This document shows, piece after piece, positions 39,136-50,681 of a stretch of DNA of 64,000 nucleotides. The position numbers and the translations under genes were made by a program. The notes under the pieces were generated by a model. That model had not been told where the DNA came from, made no database searches, and worked only from the letters and a program-made list of their open reading frames with translations. Every line of letters starts with the position of its first letter. The first letter of the stretch is position 1. Origin of the DNA: Punica granatum (taxonomy: Eukaryota; Streptophyta; Magnoliopsida; Myrtales; Lythraceae); assembly GCF_007655135.1 (NCBI RefSeq), contig NC_045129.1, positions 10,292,001-10,356,000 of the forward strand, read 5' to 3'.

Positions 39136-40384
39136 TGATAAGAGAGGATTTGTCCATGAAATGGGTAAAATTTAGACTCGGTTTTATGTTGTTTTCATGG
39201 TATCTGATGCTTGGATGACGATTTATAGGAAAATTGTCCAAGAAAAGAATTGAAGGCAATTTGATGCATGTTCGGGATGAATTGGAGACCATTGAAGTAT
39301 CTAGATGGAACTTGCAAGGATACAAGGACTTCTGGTTAGTGGTGCACCACGTGCACAACCGATCCGAGAGGGAGTTTAGAATCAATTCTCGATTTATTTG
39401 CAAATCTTAGAATTCCCTTTCAGTTACAATGGGAGTTTTTTAGGAAATCTTTAAGATATGTTCATTATTTGTTTCCTATTTTTGAGGGAGATATAAAAAC
39501 CTATGGATCATTTAGGTTTAGGGTTTTTTTTTTTGGCTGGAAGTTTAGTTTTCTGTGGAGAGAAACTGGGAGAGGAGGCTGGCGGCTGCGGAGTGTTCCT
39601 CCAACGATCATCAGTTTTCATGGATCCCTGCATAGCCATGCGTGGCTAATTTGTTTCGTTTGACTTGAGAACGGAAACCTCACGGTTTGGTTGTGAGGAG
39701 CAGGTTTTAATATTTCGATTTCAGCACTTATTTATTCTTGGATGTCATCGTTACAAGTATTCTGTCATGGTTGTGAATAGGATATTTGTAAATTAGCTTA
39801 TCGACGACTACTACGGTGTTTGTAGAAATCGATTCGAAGCAAGACTAATTAGGAACAAACGGTAGTTGCTGCCCTAATTGGTTAGAGAATGATAGGACGA
39901 GTCAATTAATTGATGAATCAATTAATCGCTCAGGTTAAGGCATCCTTGCGCTTAAAGCTGTCGCTTAGTTAATTAGGGAATCGGTTGATACCTTGTTAAC
40001 TAGTTGATGAACTTACTAGTTAGACGGTGTTTTGACTAGTTAGAATTTAGATGCTAGTTGATTCCTTGCGGTCGCGGGAATCGAATCTTAGCTGCTGAAA
40101 TTTACATTCTGATGCTTCTATGATCAACCAAACGCTAGGTGGTTTTCGAACTCAAGTCATACGTCTCTCGATTATTGATTACTTACTCTCCCTTGCACTT
40201 TTAAATTGTTTTTGCTGCAATTTAGTTTCTTGATTATCAAAATTCCCCTATCGTTACTTTGCTAGCTCATTGGTTTAGAGAATCTTTTAGCCTCCTTTGG
40301 GATTTCGACTCGGCTCTCACCCTTTTCTTACTACAAGTTTTGGGGAAACCGATTTTATTTTGGGGGCTTCGACAGACCTTGCCA
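39136..40384 (+). repeat. 5' LTR of the Athila-like element
   Basis: Runs from about TGATAAGAG to CTTGCCA, ending four bases before the primer binding site. A TATA box (TATAAAAA, 39492-39499) followed by an R-like G-rich leader (GGGAGAGGAGGCTGG) fits an LTR promoter directed rightwards. The start is the best TG found next to recognisable helicase exon 9 sequence and may be off. Confidence 0.65.
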
Positions 40385-40388
40385 AATT

Positions 40389-40406
40389 TGGCGCCGTTGC
40401 CGGGGA
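40389..40406 (+). other. Primer binding site, tRNA-Asp type
   Basis: TGGCGCCGTTGCCGGGGA is the exact complement of the 3' end of plant tRNA-Asp including CCA. It primes minus-strand synthesis in Athila-type elements. Four bases separate it from the LTR end. Confidence 0.9.
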
Positions 40407-40440
40407 GGCAATTTAATTCTCTTAATTGTTGAGCTAATAT

Positions 40441-43400
40441 ATGCCCCGTTCTTCTCGTACAGGTGAAATTATCTTTGATCCAGAGATCGAGAAGACCGCA
40501 AGGGCGAATCGAAGAGCCAAAAGGCTAGCCGACGGGCTCGTGGAGCCAACCTCTTCTTTCGACGACAGTGAGAGTGAAGAAGAACAAGAATTGACTGCAA
40601 CCACAATGGCTAGAGAACGAACATGGAGGGAGCTAGCAGCTCCTGACTTGAACCAACAACCATTGTGTATTACATACCCAGAAACAGAGGCCGCCTTCGA
40701 GCTGAAATCAGGGCTGATACACCTTCTACCTACCTTCCACGGACTTTCAGGAGAGGACCCACATAGGCATCTCAAGGAGTTCCACACCGTGTGCTCCACG
40801 ATGAAACCCCGAGGGGTGACAGAGGAGCAGATTAAGATGAGAGCTTTTCCTTTTTCCTTAGCTGACAAGGCCAAGGATTGGCTCTATTACTTACCGCCGG
40901 GGTCCATCGCTACATGGAACGATCTGAAGAGACAATTTATCGAAAAATTCTTCCCAGCTTCGAGGCTAGGCACCATCAGAAAGCAAATCGGTGCCATTCA
41001 ACAATTCTCGGGCGAGACGCTATATGAATATTGGGAGCGGTTTAATCAACTCTGCGAGAGCTGCCCCAATCATCAGATCTCAGACCAGCTCCTGCTCCAG
41101 TATTTCTATGAGGGTTTGCTCCCTATGGATAGAACCTTATTAGAGGCAGCAAGTGGAGGAGCATTAGAGGATAAAACGTTACGTGAAGCTCGAGATTTGA
41201 TCTCTAGAATGGCAGCTCATTCTCAAAAATTTGGAGGTAGACAAGATTCAGTTCCCAGTAGAGTGAACGAGGTGGGAAGCTTGAGCCTAGAGGGCCAGAT
41301 ATCAGAATTAACAACTTTGATGAAGCAAGTGGTATTGGGCCAAGTACAAAACACCAAGAAATGCGGCATATGCTTCCTCCAAGGCCACGCCACCGACGCT
41401 TGCCCACAGCTACAAGATGAACCTGATCCGCAAGCAAATGCCATTAGCGGGTTCTCAAATCAGCAAAGGCGGTACGATCCATACTCCAATCAGTACAATT
41501 CGGGATGGAGAGATCACCCCAATTTGAGATATGGACAGCAGAATCAGCAGACACCACCACAAGCTTTCAGATATAAGAAACCCGATCCTCCACATAACCA
41601 GGAATCAAACTCTTTGACATCATTGGAAGACATCGTCAAGAGCTTAGCAACTAGCACCCTTTCATTTCAAAAAGAGGCAAGGGCGAGCATTCAAAATCTG
41701 GAGAAACAAATGTCTCAACTTGCCACCACCGTAAGCAAACTAGAAGGTGCGAAAGGGAAGCTACCATCCCAAACGGAAATAAACCCAAGGGAGAATGCAA
41801 GTGCAGTCACGCTAAGGAGTGGGAAGGTGTTGGAACCTGCAGTTCCTTCTAAAAATCGGGCACAAGACAAAATTGATGAGGGTGAAACAAAGAAAGAGAA
41901 GTCGGTCGACGAGACGAAGGAAGACATCATTAACACTCCCATCCAAAAGATAGTCATTCCTCCACCATTCCCAAGTCGATTCGCGAGAGCTAAGAAAGAG
42001 GAAGCGGAACAAGAAATTCTCGAGACCTTCCGGAAGGTAGAAGTGAACATTCCTCTACTCGACGCGATCAAACAAGTGCCCAGATATGCTAAGTTCCTCA
42101 AGGAATTATGCACCAACAAGAGGAAACTGAGTAAGGGCGAAAAAATAAGTGTAGGGGAGAATGCATCGGCCGTCATCCAAAGGAAATTGCCACAAAAGTG
42201 CAAGGATCCAGGTATGTTTACCATTCCATGCACTATAGGTGAGAAAAGAATTGAGAAGGCCATGCTAGATCTAGGTGCATCCATAAATGTCATGCCTTTA
42301 TCCATTTACAGGACTTTGAATTTAGGGCCTTTGAAGGACACTAAAATTATCATTCAGCTTGCTGATAGGTCTAATTCATACCCAGAGGGAATGATTGAAG
42401 ATGTGTTAATTAAGGTCAATGAATTCATCTTTCCCGTAGACTTTTATATCATTGACATGGGTGACAAGCACAATTCTAACTCGTCACACATTTTGCTTGG
42501 AAGGCCATTCATGAAAACGGCCCGAACAAAAATCGATGTGCATAATGGGACACTTTCTTTAGAATTTGATAAAGAAACGATTACATTCAACATATTCGAT
42601 GCTATGAGACATCCAGATACTTTGGAATCTATATCTTGTGTTGATGTAATTGATTCGTTTGTTCGAGATGTGGCAGAACAGATTTTTGTGCAGGAAGAGG
42701 TCGATTGGGCAATCCAACAAAACAAGGATTATGATGCCCAATGGGAAGAAGATGGAAGAGCAAAAGATTCAATTCAGCCTTTAAAATCACTTATAGATGT
42801 GTCGAGAAGGTTTGAAAGTTCAGTTTTACCATTACCGACTTCCACCGATCGGCTTCTCCCTTCTATTGTGCAGGCCCCCAAGTTAGAATTGAAGAAGCTT
42901 CCAGAGAATTTGAAGTACGTTTATTTGGGTGAAAAGGAGACCTTACCAGTCATCATCTCAAAGGAACTAACAAAGGTACAAGAAGAACAACTAATTCAGG
43001 TTTTGAAAGAGAACCAAACCGCCATTGGATGGACGCTCGCAGACATTAAAGGCATAAGTCCCTCTGTGTGTATGCACCGAATCTTATTGGAGAAAGATGC
43101 ACAACCAAAGCGAGACCCACAGAGGAAGCTTAATCCAACAATGAAGGAAGTCGTTATGAAGGAAATACTTAAGCTCCTGGACTTAGGAATTATCTACCCC
43201 ATATCTGACAGTCAATGGGTAAGTCCGATACATGTGGTTCCTAAGAAAACAGGACTCACCTTGGTGAAAAACGAGCGGGGTGAGTTGGTTCCGACAAGAG
43301 TGCAGAACGGGTGGCGAGTGTGCATTGACTACCGAAAACTTAATGCGGCTACTAGGAAAGATCACTTTCCTTTGCCTTTTATCGATCAGATGCTTGAAAG

Positions 43401-45747
43401 GCTAGCTGGTAAGTCATACTTCTGTTTTCTCGATGGGTATTCGGGATATTACCAAATAGTGGTAGCACCAGAAGACCAAGAGAAAACAACTTTTACCTGT
43501 CCGTTCGGTACTTTTGCTTATCGTCGTATGCCTTTTGGATTGTGTGATGCCCCTGGAACATTTCAACGTTGCATAGAAGTGTTCATGGATGATTTTACAG
43601 TCCATGGTGATTCTTTTGATCGTTGTTTAGCTAACTTGTCCAAGGTCTTGCACCGTTGTATTGAGTCGAACCTAGTACTTAACTATGAGAAATGCCATTT
43701 TATGGTGACTCACGGTATAGTTCTAGGTCATGTGATATCTTCTAGAGGCATTGAAGTTGATAAATCCAAGGTTGATCTAATTTTAAATCTGCCATACCCA
43801 TCTAACATTCGAAGTATTCGAAGTTTTCTTGGCCATGCAGGTTTCTATCGGCGATTTATAAAGGATTTTTCAAAGATAGCTCAACCATTGTGTCATTTAC
43901 TTCAGAAGGACACTGATTTTGTATTCGGAAAGAATTGCAGGGAAGCGTTCGATAAGCTCAAGGAGCTCCTTACATCAGCTCCAATCATCCAACCACCTGA
44001 CTGGAAGCTCCCTTTCGAAATCATGACCGATGCAAGCGACTACGCTATAGGAGCTGTTTTGGGGCAACGAATGGATAAACGCAGCCATGTGATCTATTAT
44101 GCCTCCAAAACCTTGGATGCAGCGCAGCGCAACTACTCGACCACAGAGAAGGAGCTTTTGGCCATTGTATTTGCATTAGAAAAGTTTCGATCATATCTGC
44201 TAGGATCGAAAATTGTTGTGTTTACTGATCATGCTGCACTTAAGTTCTTATTGGCCAAGAAAGAGTCCAAACCTCGGTTAATTCGTTGGATCCTTTTGCT
44301 GCAGGAATTTGACTTAGAGATCAAGGATAGGAAAGGATCTGAGAACTCTGTGGCAGACCACCTGAGCCGACTTGTGCGAGATGAGGAACCCCTTCCTATC
44401 TCCGACTCCTTCCCAGATGAACACCTCTTTCACGTGCAAGGAGAAGAACCCTGGTATGCCGATTTGGTAAACTTCATTGTAACAGGTACATTTCCCCCTG
44501 GATTAACTAAGGCAAGACGGAACAAGCTGCGTAATGACTCTAGATATTACATATGGGATGAACCATATTTATGGAAGTTGTGTAGCGATCAAGTCATACG
44601 TCGTTGTGTTCCCAACAATGAGATTCATTCCATCCTAGCACATTGTCATTCATATGCATGTGGTGGGCATTTTGGGCCCAAGAGAACAGCTAGGAAAATT
44701 ATGGATAGTGGATTCTATTGGGAAACGTTGTTCCGTGATGCACATGGATTTTGTAAGGGTTGTGAAAGGTGTCAAAGAGTCGGGAATATATCTCGTAGGA
44801 ACGAGATGCCTCAAGTGCCCATGCTATTTTGTGAAGTTTTCGACGTTTGGGGCATGGATTTCATGGGACCTTTTCCTAGTTCATTTGGTTTCAACTACAT
44901 TTTGCTTGCCGTTGATTATGTCTCTAAATGGGTTGAAGCAAAAGCTACTCGGACTAACGATGCTAAAGTTGTTGTAGGATTCTTGAAGTCTAACATCTTT
45001 AGCAGGTTTGGAATTCCACGAGCCATCATAAGCGATCAAGGAACCCACTTTTGCAATCGCTCCGTCGAAGCATTGATGAAGAAGTATGGAGTCCATCACC
45101 GTGTAGCCACCACGTACCATCCTCAATCCAATGGCCAAGCCGAGGTGTCCAACCGGGAAGTTAAGAGCATTTTAGAGAAGACGGTCAACCCATCAAGGAA
45201 GGATTGGAGTTTGAGATTGGATGATGCGCTTTGGGCCTACAGAACTGCGTATAAAACTCCAATAGGTATGTCACCGTACCGTTTGATTTTTGGGAAGCTT
45301 TGTCATTTACCGGTTGAAATTGAGCACAGAGCCTTTTGGGCGGTCAAACAATGCAATATGGATTTGAGGCGTTCCGGTGAGGAAAGAAAATTCCAGTTGC
45401 AAGAACTGGAGGAAATCCGCCTTGAGGCATACGACAATGCAGCCATGTATAAGGAACGCGCTAAATTGCTTCATGACAAGGTACTCCTTCGGAAGGATTT
45501 CTCCATTGGCCAAAAGGTATTACTCTTTGATTCAAGATTGAAACTCATGCCCGGTAAGTTACGTTCCCGGTGGAAAGGTCCTTTTGTGGTTTATAATGTG
45601 TTATCTAATGGGGTTATTGAAATTCAAAACTTGGAGACGAACCAAATTTTCAAGGTGAATGGACATCGATTGAAACCTTTTGTCGAGAATTTTGCAGTGT
45701 CTCTATTGGAAGAAATGCGTTTATCGCACCCCATCTACATGGATTAG
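40441..45747 (+). CDS. Gag-pol polyprotein, 1768 aa, with a likely deletion in reverse transcriptase
   Basis: One open frame. Gag with a retrotransposon gag domain (about 75-240) and a CCHC knuckle at 308-321 ([14 protein letters not shown]). Protease with [10 protein letters not shown] from Asp610. Reverse transcriptase about 870-1130, with the polymerase box as FMDD at 1048-1051. RNase H with TDAS (Asp1197) and [10 protein letters not shown]. Integrase with an HHCC-like region (GGHFGPKR then CKGCERC) and catalytic Asp1473, Asp1532 and Glu1568 (D-x58-D-x35-E). A GPF-type C-terminal module (SRWKGPF) ends it. The interval between FQRC and EVFMDD is about 12 residues shorter than in relatives, so the enzyme is probably dead although the frame is open. 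The gene is antisense to the host helicase. Confidence 0.92.
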   Translation: MPRSSRTGEIIFDPEIEKTARANRRAKRLADGLVEPTSSFDDSESEEEQELTATTMARERTWRELAAPDLNQQPLCITYPETEAAFELKSGLIHLLPTFHGLSGEDPHRHLKEFHTVCSTMKPRGVTEEQIKMRAFPFSLADKAKDWLYYLPPGSIATWNDLKRQFIEKFFPASRLGTIRKQIGAIQQFSGETLYEYWERFNQLCESCPNHQISDQLLLQYFYEGLLPMDRTLLEAASGGALEDKTLREARDLISRMAAHSQKFGGRQDSVPSRVNEVGSLSLEGQISELTTLMKQVVLGQVQNTKKCGICFLQGHATDACPQLQDEPDPQANAISGFSNQQRRYDPYSNQYNSGWRDHPNLRYGQQNQQTPPQAFRYKKPDPPHNQESNSLTSLEDIVKSLATSTLSFQKEARASIQNLEKQMSQLATTVSKLEGAKGKLPSQTEINPRENASAVTLRSGKVLEPAVPSKNRAQDKIDEGETKKEKSVDETKEDIINTPIQKIVIPPPFPSRFARAKKEEAEQEILETFRKVEVNIPLLDAIKQVPRYAKFLKELCTNKRKLSKGEKISVGENASAVIQRKLPQKCKDPGMFTIPCTIGEKRIEKAMLDLGASINVMPLSIYRTLNLGPLKDTKIIIQLADRSNSYPEGMIEDVLIKVNEFIFPVDFYIIDMGDKHNSNSSHILLGRPFMKTARTKIDVHNGTLSLEFDKETITFNIFDAMRHPDTLESISCVDVIDSFVRDVAEQIFVQEEVDWAIQQNKDYDAQWEEDGRAKDSIQPLKSLIDVSRRFESSVLPLPTSTDRLLPSIVQAPKLELKKLPENLKYVYLGEKETLPVIISKELTKVQEEQLIQVLKENQTAIGWTLADIKGISPSVCMHRILLEKDAQPKRDPQRKLNPTMKEVVMKEILKLLDLGIIYPISDSQWVSPIHVVPKKTGLTLVKNERGELVPTRVQNGWRVCIDYRKLNAATRKDHFPLPFIDQMLERLAGKSYFCFLDGYSGYYQIVVAPEDQEKTTFTCPFGTFAYRRMPFGLCDAPGTFQRCIEVFMDDFTVHGDSFDRCLANLSKVLHRCIESNLVLNYEKCHFMVTHGIVLGHVISSRGIEVDKSKVDLILNLPYPSNIRSIRSFLGHAGFYRRFIKDFSKIAQPLCHLLQKDTDFVFGKNCREAFDKLKELLTSAPIIQPPDWKLPFEIMTDASDYAIGAVLGQRMDKRSHVIYYASKTLDAAQRNYSTTEKELLAIVFALEKFRSYLLGSKIVVFTDHAALKFLLAKKESKPRLIRWILLLQEFDLEIKDRKGSENSVADHLSRLVRDEEPLPISDSFPDEHLFHVQGEEPWYADLVNFIVTGTFPPGLTKARRNKLRNDSRYYIWDEPYLWKLCSDQVIRRCVPNNEIHSILAHCHSYACGGHFGPKRTARKIMDSGFYWETLFRDAHGFCKGCERCQRVGNISRRNEMPQVPMLFCEVFDVWGMDFMGPFPSSFGFNYILLAVDYVSKWVEAKATRTNDAKVVVGFLKSNIFSRFGIPRAIISDQGTHFCNRSVEALMKKYGVHHRVATTYHPQSNGQAEVSNREVKSILEKTVNPSRKDWSLRLDDALWAYRTAYKTPIGMSPYRLIFGKLCHLPVEIEHRAFWAVKQCNMDLRRSGEERKFQLQELEEIRLEAYDNAAMYKERAKLLHDKVLLRKDFSIGQKVLLFDSRLKLMPGKLRSRWKGPFVVYNVLSNGVIEIQNLETNQIFKVNGHRLKPFVENFAVSLLEEMRLSHPIYMD

Positions 45748-46790
45748 CAGGTCAACGGCATCGTCGAGCTAACGACATTAAACTAGCGCTAATTGGGAGG
45801 CAACCCAATCTTGAATTTTCCATTTTATTTTAGTTTCCCTTATTTTATTTATTTTTTTTTTTTTTACGCGGACACATTGCACTGATCGAGTCTTATCCGA
45901 TTCTCTAGGAACACAGTCCACTTCCTACCTCTTCACTACTGCCGCAGCGCTTAACTCTCCAGCTACCCATGGCGATCCAACACCCGCACTTGGACCGCTA
46001 CGAGAAAGAACAGAGGCACCAAGGTCGGATGTTGGAACGCATCCCTATCACCGTCACCACAGCCCCACCAGTCGTAGGGGAGTCTTGTTCCTCTTTCTTT
46101 TACTTTGTGTATCTCATTCTGTTTTATAGTTTGTGTTTGCATCTTGCATATTGTGTTGTGTTGTCCACATGGAGGACCATTTGCGTCTTAAGTGTGGGGG
46201 GTTTTATTCTATATGTATATCACTTACATCTCATTGACATTCACATGTTGCATTCTAGATAGTTGCATACTCATGACATTTGCATGATAGGGACCCCCAT
46301 ATGATTAGCAAGATTATACATGTTTGAGTGAGATTAGCTAAGTCATGTGATAGATGAATTGCCTAAGAGAATTAGCCCATAGCTCGAGTTGTGAATCCGG
46401 TACCGAAGCGTGTTGATACAGTAATAAAAAAAAAACACCTATGTGAGGTCTTGGGCCAATGATTGATACACCTCTCTATCAATCAATTTTTTTGATTGAA
46501 TGTGTCATTTCATGATTAAGTACTCTAGAACTTGCTTGGAATCTTGTTGAAATTTGTTTAATTGCAAGCATGGAAATGATGAAGGCATAGGATTATCGAT
46601 TGAGCCAAACAACCTGCCCATCATGTTTATCCCCTTAGTGAACCCCTTTGAGCCTTGGTGACGTAAGCCTTTCCTTTCTTCATCCATATTGCCTTATCCT
46701 AAACTATGCACAAGACGTCTTTTTAGAAAAACCATGTTCCTTTTTTCTTCATGATCATAAGGAAAGTCGAGCATTTAGCTTAGATGAATG

Positions 46791-46828
46791 CTGGGAGAGG
46801 AGGCTGGCGGCTGCGGAGTGTTCCTCCA
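46791..46828. repeat. 38-bp perfect repeat of 5' LTR segment 39566-39603 at the right junction
   Basis: CTGGGAGAGGAGGCTGGCGG and the next 18 bases occur exactly at 39566-39603 and 46791-46828, with unrelated sequence on both sides of each copy. It sits where the retrotransposon ends and helicase exon 8 begins. It is either a scrap of the lost 3' LTR or filler copied during repair. Confidence 0.9.
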
Positions 46829-49634
46829 GTGATTCTGTAATCACTCGTAGCAATTCGGTGAAGTTGCTCCCTCTGAAGCAACTTCATTGTCAGAACAGTT
46901 GTCTTCCCAGTTCCCGACCTTCCCAGTATGAAGGTGCTTTGTGGAAACTGAATTATCTCGCGCTGTTCCTTAGTCACTTCGAATGGGAGCTCCACTTCAT
47001 TCCCATCTCTGTCAGATAGCAAGTGATTGATTGTGCCAGATGATAGTGAATAGAATTTCATCAACCGCAAGCTGTCCTTCACCTCTGAACGTTCTGTGTA
47101 CAGTTGAGAATCTGGAGCGCCTTCGCTATTTTTGCCCAAAGAATCTCCCCGACGGAGAAAATCAAATGGAGTTTCCCAAGAAATTGGAACCTGGAGATCT
47201 CTGTAAAAAGGCAATATGAAAGCAATTACTTGTCACACAAGAAGAGCATTGAATTCAACCTCAGAAGATCTGTTGAGCAGTAATAGCATTAAACTTGTCT
47301 CTTCTTTTTGGAATCATCTTCCGAAACCAAACTGAGTCTAAGCAATTTTTGAGAAAACTAGTGCGGTTATTAATGCTAACATATCACAAGTGATACTGGA
47401 CATACCCTTCGAAAAGCTTCTCCTTGCAACGACTTACATATTCATCACTGAATCTCATGTATATAGCATCGAGACATTCCATTGTTTTTGCAGTATCTTC
47501 CAAGGGCAATACATCCCAAATCTTCAAGATTTGGGTGTATTCGCTTTCCTTCTCGACGTCCACTGTACATAAGATATAGAGGTTCTCAGCCTTAAATTGT
47601 TTTACGATCTGAGAGGAGCGCTTGCAAATTAAGTCGACATCTCTCCACTTGGGTCTCCACCCACTGGAGAGCTTCCTGAGAAGGTTCATCACTGATGACC
47701 TTGTGCGGCGTGATGTCAACTTCCGAAAAGACCGACGGAAGTTCTCGCAAAAGATGACCTGAAATACGAGAATTCAACAATGAAACAAGTCAATACAATG
47801 ATTCATGGATTCCCAAGTCGGAGGCTAGAAGAGGACTAGGCAGTTTATAGGCCCTCTGGTCTCCACTTGTTTAACCAAGCCACCGAGGTCTTGTATGTTC
47901 GTTTTGTTTAACTGAGGTCATGAAGTAGCAACAAATTTGCTTTATGAAAAAAGTACATATATATATACAGGGGATAAGCTATTTCAGACCTTCCACTTAG
48001 CATCTCTGAAGAGTCGATTGTTTGAGGTGAGCAAATCATCGAGCAGATTGTACTTTTTCTTAGCTTCCAAGATCGTTTTTGCTAATCCTTCATCATCGTC
48101 TGCATTGAAGAAACACCGACGATCGATAGCATCGCAAAGCAATTCTTCCCACACTGTTGAACCCCCCGCAGAGTTCTTTGGTTCCCCAGAATCCAAAGAC
48201 AGTATCTGAAAAACCATCAAATTATATATATAAGCAAATGTAAGAAATTCCCGACAAGCTATATTTTTTCATCACTTTCAAACAAGACATTTTTCCATGT
48301 GAAAACTCTTTCAGAAAATATATTCTTTTCATAAATTTATTTGCTTTTCAAGGAGACAAAAAATTATAAAATGGAAAACGGCTTTCTAGAAATGGAAGCA
48401 ACTCGAGCTGACGAGGGAGCAACCTTGCACGGGTTAGAGCAACATTCGTTCGATTTGGGTTAGCCAAGAACCCGATATATCCCCGGTGGTTTGATCTTAC
48501 AGTCGATAAGATAACTATGTCCTGCTCTCTGCCTTGGAACCCATCCACTGTGTTTACAGCGACCGTGAAGCCATCAGAATATTCATATTTCTTGCCAAGC
48601 CTTTCACTAATCTCTCCAACCTGAGCAGCATAAGGTGATATTATCCTGACACTGAGATTCTCCTTCGATGACAAGCTCCATGCTACACATAAACAAACAG
48701 AGAGAGGACAAACTGTCAGCTTAGGCCGTAAATGACTAAATTTCGGAAGCTTTCATACAAATGGATGTCAAAATAATCAGTAACTAACAACGTTCACACA
48801 GGCGATCAAAAATTGTAACAGCTGATAATAGAATATTAACAAAATGTCATCATATTCCTGACTTTCAGTTCCCATTAGTTTATGGGTAAACATCAAAATT
48901 CCAGTCCACCTATACAATGGTGTAATAATTTTCCTTAAATGATTACTCACAAAAGTTTCCTACTATCAGCTTAGATGTACCTTTGTAAAGATTGCTCAAA
49001 ATCTGAGCAGCGACATCGGCCTCTACAGGGTTTCTCTTGCTTGATCCATCAACTCCGAGCTCTTCCCTTCCGTCAGAAACATTTATGAATGAAAATGATC
49101 CGAACATCAGCCCTGGTAGATATTGCTTTGAGTAACTTTCATGCTTTACATTTGGGCCATCGCGAATTTGGCCATCATAGAATGTCTGATTTGGAAAGCA
49201 GCTTATTGATGGGTGCATTCTGTACTGCACATTGAGTGGATGCTTCAGCTTTCCCAGGGAACTTAATCTCTCAAATAAACTTCGACCGAAACAGGTCTCT
49301 TTTGAAACCTGCGAAAGCAGAGTGACAGTAAATATTTCTGATAAAAAACTAACCCAATTTTCAATGAAAATATAAAACTTTGCTTTAAACCTTTACGTAC
49401 ATCACTCTTTACAAAAGCAGGTAATTGACGCTCATCCCCAATGAGTATAGCATGTCGAAGTCCGAGAAGTTGGAGTGGAATCACTGACTCGCATTCTTTC
49501 ATCTGAGCAGCTTCATCAATCACCAACAACTGTGGCAGCTTCTTATCCAGAGAGTGTAGCTTGAAAGTTTGGGAGACCGTACAAAAGATCAATGAAGCCG
49601 ATTGAAAGCAGAACTCCTTTATTTCGTCCACACT

Positions 49635-50153
49635 CTTAAAGGAAGGGATCTCCAGCCTGTTAAGAGAATCCCGAACTGATTTTAAGGCAGCAAGGCACTC
49701 GGATCTCTTCAAGTATAGCGCAGACAAGGGGCCTGTTAGAGCTTCGGACAAACACTTGTCCTTCAATTGGCATGAAAATGCCAACTCCAATCTTTGAGAG
49801 AAATTCGTTCTGGATAATAGATCACTGAATGATTCGAGATGGCCAAGAAGCTCTGTGATCTCATCAATGATATGCTTCGGATCATAACTTACACAGAACT
49901 GAGTACACAAGGTAGAGAGGCATCTCTCGAGGGGCTTCACAATATATAAGAATCTCTCCCTCAAACACTCGAGTAACGATTTTCTCTTACCCAGTTCATC
50001 TATCAGGTGGCTATTGTACTGAGGAAGAGCATCACTGAGAAACGTTATTGCAGAAGATATGCAATACTTCCACCCTGTTGTCGGGGCAGTGCATTCTGTG
50101 ATTCTCTCAACAAGATTATGCAAGCATATGTCTGCAACTTCCAAGTCCTCTAC
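49635..50153 (-). repeat. Internal tandem duplication in copy A exon 3, downstream unit (519 bp)
   Basis: Encodes the second run of the VEDLEV-ICLHN to NRLEIPSFK segment. Together with the next unit it makes copy A exon 3 1641 bp against 1122 bp in copy B. This unit is three codons shorter than its partner around the DLLSRTNFSQR stretch. Confidence 0.92.
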
Positions 50154-50681
50154 TTTAAAGGAAGGGATCCCCAGCCCGCTAAGAGAATGCCGAACTGATT
50201 TTAATGCAGTGAGGCACTTAAATCTCTTCTTGTATAGCTCAGACAAGGGGCGTGGTAGAGGTTCGGACAAACACTTGTCCTTCGATCGGCATGAAAATGC
50301 CTCCCCCAATCTTTCGGAGAAGAAAAGCAAATTCTTTCCAGATAATAAATCACTGAATGATTCGAGATGGCCGAGAAGCTTTTTGATCTCATAAGCGATA
50401 TGCTTCGGAACATAACTTACACATAGCTGAGTCCACAAGGTAGAGAGGCATCCATCGAGGGGCTTCACAATATACAAGAATCTCTCCCTCAGAAACTCGA
50501 GTAACGATTTTCGCTTACCCAGTTCATCTCTCCGATAGATATTGTACTGAGGAAGAGGATCACTGAGAAAGGTTATTGCAGAAGATATGCAATACTTCCA
50601 CACTGTTGTCGAGGCAGTGCATTCTGTGATTCTCTCAACACGATTATGCAAGCATATGTCTTCAACTTCCAAGTCTTCTAC
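50154..50681 (-). repeat. Internal tandem duplication in copy A exon 3, upstream unit (528 bp)
   Basis: Encodes the first run of the segment, ending GLGIPSFK and joined in frame to VEDLEV of the other unit. The segment lies between the Walker A and Walker B motifs of the SF1B helicase and is the helical insert region in this family. Confidence 0.92.

Larger units (their letters stand above)
39136..46828 (+). mobile_element. Ty3/gypsy (Athila-like) LTR retrotransposon inserted antisense in helicase copy A, 3' LTR missing
   Basis: Layout: 5' LTR (about 39136-40384), tRNA-Asp primer binding site (40389-40406), gag-pol frame (40441-45747), 3' untranslated region (45748 to about 46790) with a G-rich purine tract AAGTGTGGGGGG (46189-46200). 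No second full LTR follows. Instead the pseudogene resumes at about 46829, after a 38-bp segment that exactly repeats part of the 5' LTR. The lineage call (Athila rather than Tat) rests on the PBS, the DLGAS protease motif and the gag style ([11 protein letters not shown]). Left boundary is uncertain by up to a few hundred bases and no 5-bp TSD could be fixed. Confidence 0.85.

Noticed and set aside
41715..42305. 196-codon minus-strand frame inside the retrotransposon
   Set aside because: It is the antisense shadow of the gag-protease coding region.
39566..46828. 38-bp repeat as a target-site duplication of the retrotransposon
   Set aside because: Ty3/gypsy elements make 5-bp duplications, and the left copy lies inside a typical LTR leader after a TATA box, not at the element's edge.
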